From Saturnia japonica (Eukaryota; Arthropoda; Insecta; Lepidoptera; Saturniidae), in assembly GCA_033032175.1 (NCBI GenBank), contig CM065312.1, positions 186,001 to 250,000 on the forward strand: a stretch of DNA of 64,000 nt, read 5' to 3'. Positions 21,401 to 30,050 of this stretch are shown here, piece by piece (the first letter of the stretch is position 1; the number at the start of each line of letters is the position of its first letter). The translations under genes were made by a program, and so were the position numbers. Under the pieces are notes generated by a model. It worked only from the letters and a program-made list of their open reading frames with translations, had not been told where the DNA came from and searched no databases.

Positions 21401-24122
21401 CCAGTAAATGATATCCTATTTATTAATTTTCGTATATTCTAGTCTCAAACAGAAAACCCAAGATTGGTATCAGATTGTGAGGAGGCTGTGACGTCAGTAC
21501 CATCGTTGACTAAGCAATATGAGGAATGAAAGGTAGCAATTCAGGTATAACTGTAATCTATTGCCAGAATATTAAAACATTTTAATGTATATTCTGTGAA
21601 ATGTGTGTTATATGATAATATACTTTCATGTTATAGATATCAGAGTGAAACGATTTAACCATATCATTTAACAATATCACGTTAAATTAACAACGACACC
21701 AGTTTCAAAACCAAAGTAAAAGACGTAGATTAAATATATCGAGGAATAAAACAGTAAGTTATTTTAGAACATATTACAATTAAAACTAGTGTTTAGTTTA
21801 TATATTACTTTATTCATACCTATAATAATAATTTATGATTTGCAGATAAATAAAAGTAAACATTATGAGAAAGAACAAAGAAATAGAATATCAAAGAACA
21901 GAAGAAATATATAAAGAATAATTAAACCATGTTTAGAATAATAAAATGTTTATTTCAAATTAAAAATAGTACTCAGTAAATATAATTGTTGAAATATTTG
22001 TAAAATTATTGATACCGTCCCCAATGTCCCAAGTATTCCACTGCATCTTCACTACTACTCGTGTAAGTAGAATCTGAAAGCAATGATAAACCATTCACTT
22101 TTACATCCATACTATAGTCTAATGTATCATTAAATTCAATGGTAATTAGAAGTGGAGTCAGTAAGTATGGTATACTGCTTCCTATCAATTTGCCATTAAA
22201 CTCATTCTCTTCAAATCTTTGTTTTGTTTAACTTTCACGAAAAATTTTGGCATCATGAGTACCTACTGACCCTCCAATGGCACATTCCAAACTAATACCT
22301 GTAATAAAGCAATATTAAAATCAAAGAAGTATGTTGATACAATAATATGATGAATTTTTTTCCTTCAAATAAAAACAAAGTATGGTTTTTTTAATTCATC
22401 GCTTTTTTTATACTTTTATTTGAATTAATCATATTTTGTAAATAATAATCCGCAAGATAAAAGTAATGTAATATAAACTCACCTGAACATTTATGGAATA
22501 ATGACCTTCCCTGTTAACATAGTACTGGCCAGCACTGGAGATCCAGACACTTTGCGTATTTTGATATGCGTTCCATCTATTGCTCCTATAACTTGCGGAA
22601 AGCCACAAATGGACCGATGGCATTTTTATACAAGAAGGGCTTTTAGCAGCCAGAGCTATAGCCATTTTTTAGTATGTAATCAAAGTCAATAAATATTATT
22701 AAAATAAATAAATGTTATATGTATATTGTACACCTACCTCGTGTCTACCCCAGTATCTAACTAATTACGGCTAGTACTTGCAATTGTACAGGTATGCCGC
22801 CGCCTCGATAGTCTACTTGTAAATCGTTTTTTACAGTATTAATGGGTTTAGTCATGTATTCCTTACTAAGCCTGTACCTTTTTTTAAATTCTTTACCACA
22901 CAAATGCTGCATGGGATTTTCTCTATCAATGTATATCTTTGGCTTTCTAACCATTCTCGACGTTACTCTCCTTAGGCTCTTCGGTTCTTTTAATTCATGA
23001 CGTAACGTGCGCAATATATTATTGTTATCAACAATATCCATGTTAAAAAATAATATCACAATTCCTAATAAACTCGGTTTTAAAATTATGTAACACAGAA
23101 GGATGGTCGTCGTGTAGGCACTGACAACTTGACCAGTGACAAATCAGCTGTTAAACATTCGCCATACTGTTACTTAACGAGTTAGGAAGGCGATAAACAA
23201 GGGTCTAATGATGTTTAATTTGACAGCTATTTAAGACGCTACTAATCAACTGATTAAGTATAATTAACATTTGAGTAAGAAATATTGTTAAATGGACTAT
23301 TAACCATTACTTAAAATTTAATGAACTGCGGTGTGTTACTACAGAGTGTTCCGGAGCCGTGCGCGTCATGGCAGGAGCGCGTGGTGGCGCGTGCGACCGC
23401 GGCGGAGGCGCGCGGCTCACTCGACGTGGGCACGCTCGCTCGTGCCGTGCTCGACGCGTGCGACTCGCCCACCTCCTCACCCCGCACCTCCCCCCCAATC
23501 TCGCATGCGACGCCGTTCACGCAAGTGCTACGCTCCGCCGCCGTGGATGAGAGGGACGTGTCGCGTCTACTCCTTGCCACGCTCTTCCTGGTTAGCATAT
23601 CTCTATTTATTATAATATACGCGCAACAATATATTATAGTTGGATACAATCTTATGCCACAGAGTCCATCCAGACAGTTTTTGCAGGTAACTTTGGCAAT
23701 GGAAATTTGAACAATTATTATATTGCTGTATCATTCCCAAAACTGGGAATATTTATGATGTTATTGTTACAATAAACAAAGTTGAAGTGACGTAATCGGA
23801 CCGATAAGTGTTCTCAGTGTGCGTGTTCTGTGCGGACGTGATGCCTTACATAGGAATTTTTATAATCCTTATTTGTTTTAAGTTTTACACTTTCTAGTAT
23901 TTCCAGTGTAGTTTTCGTTAATGGTTTAGTTTTGATATAGATCATAAGAATATAAAAGTAATACCGATTAGAGAATTTGTTTGTTGTCAGGCCAACGCGG
24001 GTAACGTGGAGATAGTCCAGGGTTCGCCGCTCTCGGTGGACTCGTTCTCAGTGCGGTTCGTGTCGCGCGACCAGAGGCTCTACTCGACCGCCGCCGCCGC
24101 AGACGAACATTTCCTGCGGTAG
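6408..24122 (+). CDS. NCAPH2: Condensin-2 complex subunit H2 (CAP-H2), 10 coding exons
   Basis: Kleisin-type subunit of condensin II, the nuclear complex that compacts and individualises chromosomes. Coding exons: 6408-6436, 6620-6746, 11900-12102, 12201-12489, 12580-12943, 17054-17194, 17277-17315, 19971-20155, 23345-23590, 23991-24122. They sum to 1755 nt (584 codons plus TAG); vertebrate CAP-H2 is about 600 residues. All junctions are GT-AG and keep frame. Seen: an N-terminal [15 protein letters not shown] segment like the family's LxPIRDLxxxWxxD start, then EEYL and [17 protein letters not shown], which fits the conserved ALLIQGSACVYSKKVEYLY block. The middle is acidic and Pro-rich with a basic KRDRKRR patch. 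The end, ANAGNVEI...SFSVRFVS, fits the family C-terminal domain. The ATG at 6408 was chosen because the split AG/G codon joins exon 2 in frame. Introns are full of mobile elements. The family call is by eye. Confidence 0.88.
6620..6746 (+). CDS. NCAPH2: NCAPH2 exon 2
   Basis: Residues to 52. The acceptor is tatttccag/G and the donor GCG/gtgagt. Carries the [17 protein letters not shown] block that starts the condensin II H2 N-terminal domain. An alternative acceptor at 6587 would put exon 1 out of frame. Confidence 0.82.
6747..7584. other. NCAPH2 intron 2, first part; nothing recognised
   Basis: AT-rich sequence without a coding signal or a repeat seen elsewhere in the window. Confidence 0.5.
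7585..8010 (+). pseudogene. Decayed RTE-like LINE C-terminal fragment
   Basis: Broken frames read [14 protein letters not shown], then [16 protein letters not shown] and [15 protein letters not shown] pieces, the order seen at the end of RTE/BovB-like pol proteins (LTYGAETW, RAMERAMLGVSLRD). Many stops. Confidence 0.65.
8046..8160 (-). mobile_element. LINE 3' end, (TTTA)n at left
   Basis: Inverted copy of the sequence at 297-391, including the tattta tail and the ccattaggtgatgcag motif. A second member of the same retrotransposon family. Confidence 0.75.
8360..8605 (+). mobile_element. Small Helitron-like repeat
   Basis: Starts tatataaaaggaaattg with a gactgactgactgattt motif and ends at gggtgaagcacgg, the layout of short lepidopteran non-autonomous Helitrons. 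Recognised from memory of the family; no second copy in the window and its ends are not resolved. Confidence 0.45.
8610..10457. other. NCAPH2 intron 2, middle part
   Basis: Mostly AT-rich. A GC-rich patch at about 9930-10180 (gccgccgccgcccccggtgcc, gcgcacggcgtgg) stands out but has no long open frame with a known domain. Confidence 0.4.
10458..11686. mobile_element. DNA transposon with GGGGCCATCC terminal repeats, 1.2 kb
   Basis: Ends are GGGGCCATCCATAAATTACG and its inverted copy, both followed inward by further shared sequence (tgacccctccc / gggacccctcccc). Contains a short zinc-finger frame on the minus strand. Superfamily not settled; the ends resemble those of insect ISL2EU-like elements. 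Target duplication unclear. Confidence 0.75.
10848..11125 (-). pseudogene. C2H2 zinc-finger frame inside the GGGGCC element
   Basis: Two overlapping frames carry [21 protein letters not shown], a single C2H2 finger, plus a downstream [12 protein letters not shown] segment. Too short to be a transposase; may be the remnant of a protein coded by the fuller element. Confidence 0.5.
11900..12102 (+). CDS. NCAPH2: NCAPH2 exon 3
   Basis: Residues 53-119. Begins [10 protein letters not shown] and carries the most conserved family block, [17 protein letters not shown]. Donor CA/gtaagc leaves two bases that make CAG with exon 4. The acceptor gcgaggcag lacks a strong pyrimidine tract. Confidence 0.88.
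12201..12489 (+). CDS. NCAPH2: NCAPH2 exon 4
   Basis: Residues to 216. Acceptor tcctttccag, donor CAG/gtatgc. Acidic and Ala/Arg-rich stretch followed by MYIELEPR and a [15 protein letters not shown] block. GC content is far above the surrounding introns, as expected of coding DNA here. Confidence 0.85.
12580..12943 (+). CDS. NCAPH2: NCAPH2 exon 5
   Basis: Residues 217-337. Proline/glutamate-rich linker (repeated [18 protein letters not shown]-like motifs), then the basic patch KRDRKRR, a plausible nuclear signal. The donor GCTA/gtatgt is inferred from phase: it leaves one base that completes AAA with exon 6. A donor at the earlier tct/gtagtt would also be GT but is weaker. Confidence 0.72.
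13110..13376. mobile_element. Small MITE, 267 bp
   Basis: 13-bp perfect inverted repeats ATGGGTAACTCAG and CTGAGTTACCCAT at the ends, and cagtttactg / cagtaaactg pairing further in. Lies in NCAPH2 intron 5. No coding capacity. Confidence 0.65.
13377..13720. other. Spacer in NCAPH2 intron 5
   Basis: No coding or repeat signal recognised. Confidence 0.4.
13722..14470 (-). pseudogene. LINE C-terminal region ending in a C2H2 zinc finger
   Basis: Minus-strand frame 14276-13779 reads [20 protein letters not shown], then [42 protein letters not shown] and a final finger [21 protein letters not shown]. This order (thumb, endonuclease-like tail, finger) is known from RTE/L2-like non-LTR elements. 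Upstream broken frames ([18 protein letters not shown]) continue it to about 14470. The 3' end is a gattgattgattg simple repeat at 13727-13740. Confidence 0.82.
14470..15060. other. Spacer in NCAPH2 intron 5
   Basis: Nothing convincing; open frames on the minus strand lack domains. Confidence 0.4.
15060..16420 (+). pseudogene. Decayed unclassified transposon-like gene
   Basis: Fragments in order: a basic Lys/Arg-rich segment (about 15100-15330), a proline/serine acidic linker (15375-15400), the block [14 protein letters not shown] followed by [16 protein letters not shown] (15612-15710), and an acidic C-terminal domain with [20 protein letters not shown] and KLPVPNIF (16165-16380). I recall this HGKGAPDGVGGxxKRTAD arrangement from multi-copy insect and cnidarian transposon proteins, but cannot name the superfamily. 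Several frameshifts. It is in NCAPH2 intron 5, in the sense direction. Confidence 0.6.
16420..17053. other. End of NCAPH2 intron 5
   Basis: AT-rich. Three short near-repeats of the type gtcactnccctg at 16834-16877 are the only structure noted. Confidence 0.4.
17054..17194 (+). CDS. NCAPH2: NCAPH2 exon 6
   Basis: Residues 338-384. Predicted helical, charged segment [19 protein letters not shown] followed by [13 protein letters not shown]. Acceptor tattggcag, donor GAG/gtcaat; one base carries over into exon 7. Confidence 0.82.
17277..17315 (+). CDS. NCAPH2: NCAPH2 exon 7 (micro-exon)
   Basis: Only 39 nt, encoding [13 protein letters not shown]. Acceptor tttattgcag and donor GGAG/gtaaga are both strong, and phase 1 is kept on both sides. 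A gene finder could easily miss it. Confidence 0.78.
17660..17830 (+). mobile_element. tRNA-derived SINE fragment
   Basis: Shares GGTCCTGGGTTCGATTCCCA (a B-box) and ggtcgagcaaagt...ttttcagtagc...tagtacac...ctgcctaa with the complete copy at 51405-51657. 5' part truncated. Confidence 0.8.
18418..18562 (+). mobile_element. LINE-type 3' fragment (taccatcag repeat)
   Basis: Contains the lepidopteran gcttaccatcaagcagaccg / tatgcttgttggccac motif and an A-rich end. A relative lies at 48780-48930. Confidence 0.55.
19971..20155 (+). CDS. NCAPH2: NCAPH2 exon 8
   Basis: Residues to 459. Contains an acidic run ([12 protein letters not shown] and [10 protein letters not shown]) resembling the acidic region before the C-terminal domain in the family. 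Acceptor ttttgtggtag; donor TCG/gtaatt. A Helitron ends only 11 bases upstream of the exon. Confidence 0.82.
21138..21350 (+). pseudogene. Myb/SANT-like DNA-binding protein of Harbinger element
   Basis: [20 protein letters not shown] and then [20 protein letters not shown] match the end of the Myb/SANT helix and the Gly-Pro-rich tail typical of Harbinger accessory proteins. The N-terminal exon is not clear. Confidence 0.7.
22006..23059 (-). pseudogene. HARBI1-like transposase remnants
   Basis: Three minus-strand pieces in order: 23059-22757 ([12 protein letters not shown], the RRRFRLSK motif), 22665-22429 (frames with [12 protein letters not shown], first catalytic Asp, then [15 protein letters not shown] and a GTGAG donor) and 22188-22006 ([12 protein letters not shown], the GDSGYPLRPWLLTP region). 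Frameshifts within the middle part; probably inactive. Confidence 0.8.
23345..23590 (+). CDS. NCAPH2: NCAPH2 exon 9
   Basis: Residues 460-541. [13 protein letters not shown] starts the C-terminal domain and [10 protein letters not shown] precedes the last exon. Acceptor tactacag; the donor CTG/gttagc is weak, but only it joins exon 10 in frame. Confidence 0.84.
23991..24122 (+). CDS. NCAPH2: NCAPH2 exon 10, with stop
   Basis: Residues 542-584 and [13 protein letters not shown] and [13 protein letters not shown] match the family's final conserved motif (LANDYTVEI...DTMSLRLLTHQR in mammals). Acceptor ttgttgtcag. Confidence 0.88.
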   Translation, partial: ANAGNVEIVQGSPLSVDSFSVRFVSRDQRLYSTAAAADEHFLR

Positions 24123-25206
24123 TCCAAACCATACACAGACGTGAATACTTCGTTCTGGCACAACTCTACGTGAGTTTATAGATAGCATGGTGCTAGTGAG
24201 ATAGACACATAAGACTAGACACATTTTCCAATGGTCCAGTGAGTTGAAGCCTCAAGGATCTGCTGACTGTACTGGAGTAGTGTAGTGGATGTGCCCAACA
24301 CGTTTAATCAATCACAAACTACCTGTACCGACTATACAATACAGCAGAGGAATAATAAGTAAGGCTGAAAAGTTCAAGTGATTACATTTTCTAATATTCA
24401 CCAAATCATTGTCCTGTTAGATTTATTCTAAAGGAGATCACATCACACAGTGTTTCATCATTTCCATTCAAAGTAATCAGTAACCACTAGGAAGAGTTCA
24501 TTTCACAGTTTCAAGACACTTGGATCTTGTTTAACTGCTTCGAAATAACTTCTGCCCAACGATATAATAATTATTGCAATATAACAAATAACTAATATTA
24601 ATATTCGTCATGTTAACATTCTCAGAAAATATTTGTTATACCTGAGCAACACAAACTTGCAGCTCTCATGGAAAGATACCAATTTAATTTAATTTTCAAA
24701 ATCCCTTTACTATGAATGTACCTTAGTATTAAAATTAGAATAACATATCATTAAAAAAATAGTATAAATATATATTTAGGTAAATTAGTGTTTGTCTGTA
24801 TATCTTGGCTGGGGAGATCTCTCTCTGTGTGGTCATTGTGGTGTTTACATGTTGCGACAGACGACAGATGACAAACGACAGTCACCGCTATGATCAGATG
24901 CTGTGCAGAGTACCATTTTGCACAATTAAGATTAACAAATATTTACTTTATATAATATAATATACAAGAGTAAATTTTATATTTACCAATTATAAAATCC
25001 AAATATGAATTGTGTTATAGTAATTTGTACATAATATAATAACAACAATAATTGTAAATATAAGAAGGTAAGATAAACTTCTAAAATGATATCAATATTT
25101 TGTTTAGTCTGTACAGTGTATATATATGATACGTAGGTAGGTATTCTAATTACCGTGTAATACTTTAAATGTAATTGTAAGCTTAGTGAACTGGTTCAGG
25201 GTAAAT
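24123..25206 (+). other. Probable NCAPH2 3' UTR and flank
   Basis: No coding signal. ATTAAA occurs near 24750 and AATAAA near 25541; which one is used cannot be decided from sequence. Confidence 0.4.

Positions 25207-25241
<35 letters not shown>
25207..25241. repeat. (TA)n microsatellite
   Basis: About 17 uninterrupted TA units, immediately followed by a GC-rich cccccgcccccgcccc tract at about 25268. Confidence 0.95.
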
Positions 25242-25244
<3 letters not shown>

Positions 25245-26933
25245 TCGAGACTCCGCTTAAACCAACGCCCCCGCCCCCGCCCCCTCAACACCACTACATA
25301 CCATAAACAAATTATTATTGTATTCTGTGCAATTTGTACATCTAACAAGCAAATACTGTTATTTGATAGATCACTTAAATGCCGCAATATTTTATTCCGA
25401 ATGAATTAACAGGCTCGAACACAGACTATACCATGTTGTATGTTATGTTATCTGTGTAGTGAGATGTCGCGGTCGTATTGACTGGAACAAAGGAACAATT
25501 ATTGCTACTTTTATTTTTTGTAAATAATGTAATGATGCAATAAACAGGAAAGCTTTATAAATATTTTTGTACAAAATTAAGCGTTCTGCAAAACGGGATT
25601 GAATTTTTTTTTTTCAAGTTTACTCATTCAAAAGTCATTTAAGATGAAAGTTAATTTTTTCGTCAATTTACATTTTTTAATTTCACAGTGAAATAATTAT
25701 TTTTATTGCAAAAATATGTCGGAAGTTTCATGGTAAACATTTATTGTACTTTTAACACTTGTAAACCAATAGTTCTGTTGCAACAATACAAAAAATAAAA
25801 CAACTTTTTATTTTAATTAGTTCAAACCTTCTTTATAGAGCGTTCAATTTTCTACAAAAATATGTGTAGAATTCCCCTGTATGACATGTCGTTACGTAGT
25901 TACAAAAATGAGAAGGAGAAAAAATGATTTTTCCATTGTTATTCCCATGGGAAATCGAAAAGTGCGATGCGCTCCATGTTAACACTAATATTAAAACTCA
26001 TATTTTAACAGGCCTATTATCATGACTAAACGAAACATTTAAGCTTGGTTCCGAGACATTAAAAAAACACGAAATCTATCTGAATCACCCTATTATGTAT
26101 ATACAGGATTATTGGTAACTCGACAAATTCCCATTAGGAGGTGATGGGGTGACTATTTGTGATAATTTAACCCCCATATGTATTATGAATAAGTGAACCA
26201 TTTTTGAGTTATCATGTTTTTAACTTTTTCAAAGTAAGTCAAAAATGCAACATCAAAAATTTATTTAAAAAAAGTGTCAATTTAAATCTCATTTCTTCTG
26301 ATTTATAAAAGCGATTAAACACTGGTTATTTATTAATATTAAAACAACAATTATGTATCGGTCAAAATTTAAAACTGCGAGACGAAATACGATATTATTT
26401 CATTATTATATTGAGATTTCTTTCCACTAAAACGCCTTAAAAACAAAAAGTACGTTATGAAACTTGGCTTGGTAAAAAATGTGGTCCGATTAAATTGTCG
26501 TCAATTATTCCCATCCACACATTGACCGAAAAACGGCGTTGCGACCTTTTTGGCCTCTTTTTAATTCAAAACAAGAAATATAACGCAGCAAATGAGATGC
26601 GGAATAATTTGACTACTCGGTAGTTCAGTCACAACCCAGAAAAAGAATGCGACTTTGCGTACGCAATATTAAAATTTTAAAGAACGACCTAAAGTTTCAT
26701 TGAATACGAATTTCCGCCTGATCCCTTTGTGATCATTTTTATTCAGTTTCTTTGAAATAAGTTTGTATTGTTGAAGAGCTAAGAAAACATGTAGCGCAGT
26801 GTACAGTGTTGCCAAATAGAAACTCTTATTGCAAATTGTACCGTCCTTTATAAAATATATATACGGTAGCTCCGTAATCTGTTCTATTTTATATAATTGT
26901 AGTATTAATTATTAAATTATATATGGATATAAT
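25242..26933. other. Intergenic, no gene recognised
   Basis: AT-rich, with short T and A runs. A gaatcaccctattatgtatatacaggattattgg junction at 26081-26117 looks like two transposon ends back to back, but no partners were found. Confidence 0.4.
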
Positions 26934-27076
26934 ATCTATACTAATATAATATTGCAGACGAGTTTTTTGTTTGCGTGTTTAAACAGGTTAAACTTTGGAA
27001 CTAACAGTCGGATTCAAAGAAATCTTGTTGTTTATGATAGCCAGATACACAACAAGTAGTACAGTTTTATTTAGCA
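26934..27076 (+). mobile_element. Helitron 5' fragment
   Basis: Starts A/TCTATACTAATATAAT and follows the plus-strand Helitron at 39159 (gttaaactt...ctaacagtcggatt...gatagccagat...tttagca). It is cut at 27076 by another Helitron in opposite orientation. Confidence 0.65.
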
Positions 27077-28049
27077 CTAGCTGATCCGCGCAACTTCGTC
27101 TGCGTCACATAAGAGAGAGTGGGACAGGTGCCGCCCGCCTGCCACATCATTCCGCTAAAATGCACGCGCGTTAAGTACTTACTTGATTATTTTGCGGCGG
27201 ATTTATTTTAAAACTGTGATATCTCCTAAGATATTCATTGAAATCAAGTTTATCGCACGTTACGGGCCGAGAATTCGTACACTATTATCGCAAGCAATAA
27301 TCGTAATGTTTCGATAGAGGCAAAAACTAAATTCTACGATTATGCCATGCGAGATTCGCAAATAACATATCGCCTACTGCAATTGTTTACACGGTATAAT
27401 CTTCTTGAAGAATATTCTTGCTTAAGAGTTCTCGATTTGTATAAACACGATCTCGTATGACATTTTTTCAAATTCATACGAGTATCGTACGAATAAGTTG
27501 AACCGATTTGAGTGAAAGATTTTCATTTCAAGTTCAGTGGTTACTACGGTATTTATTGTTCTCAAAATTACACAAAATCATTCAAATTTGGAACTCTTGA
27601 TAATATTAACATCTTTATCAATAGTGAGGCAATTGTCGCCCACGTGGAAGGATATTTACGTGAAGAAACTTTTTTATGTTCTTTCGATAATCGTATATTC
27701 AAGTCGAGAAACTCTCTCCGTCTAAATGGGCCTTAAGCCTGATTTTATAGTGACGCTTACGGTCAGCACATTTGGAAAGCTTTGCTTGCCCGCGCAAACT
27801 GCTCAAGTCCGGTGAAGCTGTAAAAGCCTTCAGAGGCTCCAGGGCTCCTAAGGTTAACAGCATAGTAAGTTCTAAAAAAAAAAAACCGCGCAAACTGTGT
27901 TACGAGTAGTCACTCTCGCGCGGTCCGTCGTTTTCCACAAATGGGAAGACAACAACAATGTGACACTCTTTGACAGGTAGTTACAGAGATTAGCGTTTTT
28001 AAACAAACAAACAATAAACTCTTCCGTTTTATTATATTATGAGTATAGA
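27077..28049 (-). mobile_element. Helitron, 973 bp with LINE insertion
   Basis: Left end a/CTAGCTGATCCGCGCAACTTC, right end GTATAGA/t: the minus-strand A/TC...CTAG/T pattern. Same family as 40976-41737 and 50895-51816 (cgtctgcgtcacataagagag). Confidence 0.8.
27802..27884 (+). mobile_element. 5'-truncated Jockey-type LINE 3' end
   Basis: 83 bp ending in an A11 tail, flanked by a perfect 12-bp target duplication CCGCGCAAACTG (27790-27801 and 27885-27896). Same family as 33977-34100 (minus) and 62764-62831: all share gtccggtgaagctgt.aaa and end gtta..tag..aa. Confidence 0.88.
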
Positions 28050-28236
28050 TTACGTAATTAGTGGGCTATACAAATGTCAATATTATTTCTAGAAATCCTA
28101 GAAAGATATTTACAAAAAAAATCAATTTTCATCAATTTCAAACCGATTCTGATCAAATTCTGTAGACGGGCAGCAAACATCATACCCTAATTGAGAGGCT
28201 ATAAGAATCGTTATTAATACATTAGAAATCGTAGAA

Positions 28237-28739
28237 TTTATACAATTAATAAAATTGAAGTGTCTGTTTGTAATATCAAAATAACAGTTTTTTACTAAAC
28301 GCATATGAAACTATATACGATACCTATAACAAAAAGCCCATTTTAAATTTTTTTGTCTGTCTGTATGTTTGTTCCGTGTAATCTCCGAAACGGTTGAACT
28401 GATTTTGATAGGACTTGATAGGATAGCTGAGCATATAGGGAGTAACTTCGCTTACTTTACTATTTTAGAAAAATAATTAGGGTTCGGCACAAATAAAAAA
28501 GACTGGTCATGGTGAATTGAATCGGGCGCTTAAATGGCTTATGCTGAGTAAACAATAAGAGATTTAGCAAATTAATGTACTTTATAATTATAGGCATTAA
28601 AAAGACCGAGAGAGTATACATCATCTTCTGAGGAACACCCACAATAAGCATTTTTGTCTTTAAAATAGCCGGGAGTATGAGTGGAAGATTCGTGCGGGCA
28701 TTATGTAGTTCACGTGAGCGAAGCCACGGGCACAGCTAG
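28237..28739 (+). mobile_element. Helitron (non-autonomous), 503 bp
   Basis: Starts TTTATACAATTAATAAAATT and ends CACGGGCACAGCTAG. It is the uninterrupted relative that proves the split copy at 37706-37942 / 42081-42358. Confidence 0.8.
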
Positions 28740-30050
28740 CAGAAAATAATTCTACACGAGAAACAATGCCATTCCTGAGTTGATACGGCATAATATGAAT
28801 TGTCAACAACATGAGTATAAAGTTACGGGATGTAAGTAGCTACTGCGTAGTAACAAATGGGTGTCGACCCGCGCGCATACTTGTAGTTTGTTATATATAT
28901 CACGGTGCGGCGAGAGGGCGGCGAGCGGGCGGCGGGCGGGCGGCCACGTTTGCGTCTGCAGGCTCCTTTAGAACTATATAATAGAAGCAACATGTTCGTT
29001 TGTAAGATGCGAGATGCATTTCATTGCAATAATTACCCGAAACACTAATTGTAAATATTATTTATAAATTCTGTAAAGTACTATTATAACTACTAAGAGT
29101 AAGAGGTTGTTGAAATGGTCATTTCAGACAGACGCAATGTTCATTTTATGAGTTAAACAACAAAATCTCATGTGCATTAATATTATTGTATATATATTTA
29201 TATGTAGTTATTAGTAATCAACTAAATAGGTATATCTAAGATACGTTTGTGATGTCCTTGTCAGGTATAAGGAAATATTTTATGTACACTATAATTGTTG
29301 TAAGGACGCCATATTGTAATATAAAATTTACAATTTTCTGTGCCTTAATGTATGTATTTACATTGGTGCCGGAGACCGGAGACCGGAGACCGGAGACGCA
29401 GCAACAATAACCCGTCTATAACGTGTAGTTGTTGTTCAGGTAGTCTCGTGCGGTCGTGAGTTGTAGCCTCTATACTCTGTACGATCAATTGAAGTCAAGA
29501 ATTTTTCTTTTATAACTGACGCTAATTACCATATTATTATTTTCAGTTGGATATAACCGTGCTGCAACTTTAAACGTGTTATCTAATTTATATTGTGAAA
29601 GGCCCATTATTTTAATAGTTTCAACAGACAACCGGACAGTACTCATGAAAATATCTAAAATGTAGTTGTCAATGATATTCCTAATATTATAATTATAATT
29701 TAATTAATGAATAAGATCGAATAATTTGTACTGTTCTTCATGTCAAACGAAACACAAATACGAGCGCATTACGTCATACGTGTGTAAGCGAACGTTACTC
29801 AATTGTTGAATAGCGCTACTGACATCTGTTCTTTCCTTAAAATTTTCTGCATTTATTTAATACTATCCCACGTATGACGACACTCGTTCTATGACATCAT
29901 TTGCGCGCCAATATAAAAATGTATATGTTTAGACGTTATTTTAAGTACTTATAATGCGTTACTTATATGAAGTTATATTTTTCTTGGCCTACTGAAGACA
30001 GCAAGTTTTTAACATTACATATTTCATTTGATAATGTATAAGGAAATATA
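28740..30050. other. Intergenic, no gene recognised
   Basis: GC-rich ggcgggcgggcggcc stretch at about 28910-28945; (ggagacc)4 tandem repeat at about 29372-29397; otherwise AT-rich with nothing supported. Confidence 0.45.
29372..29397. repeat. Short tandem repeat GGAGACC x4
   Basis: Four heptamer units in a row (ggagaccggagaccggagac), the last partial. Confidence 0.85.

Larger units (their letters stand above)
20400..23290. mobile_element. PIF/Harbinger transposon, decayed, two genes
   Basis: A plus-strand Myb/SANT-like gene and a minus-strand HARBI1-like transposase face each other, the usual layout of this superfamily. Ends not resolved; ctactaatcaact occurs near both ends (20413 and 23238) but in direct orientation. 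Sits in NCAPH2 intron 8. Confidence 0.75.

Noticed and set aside
23311..23649. Minus-strand and alternative-frame ORFs around 23.3-23.6 kb
   Set aside because: They overlap NCAPH2 exon 9, whose frame matches the family C-terminus; they reflect its high GC content.
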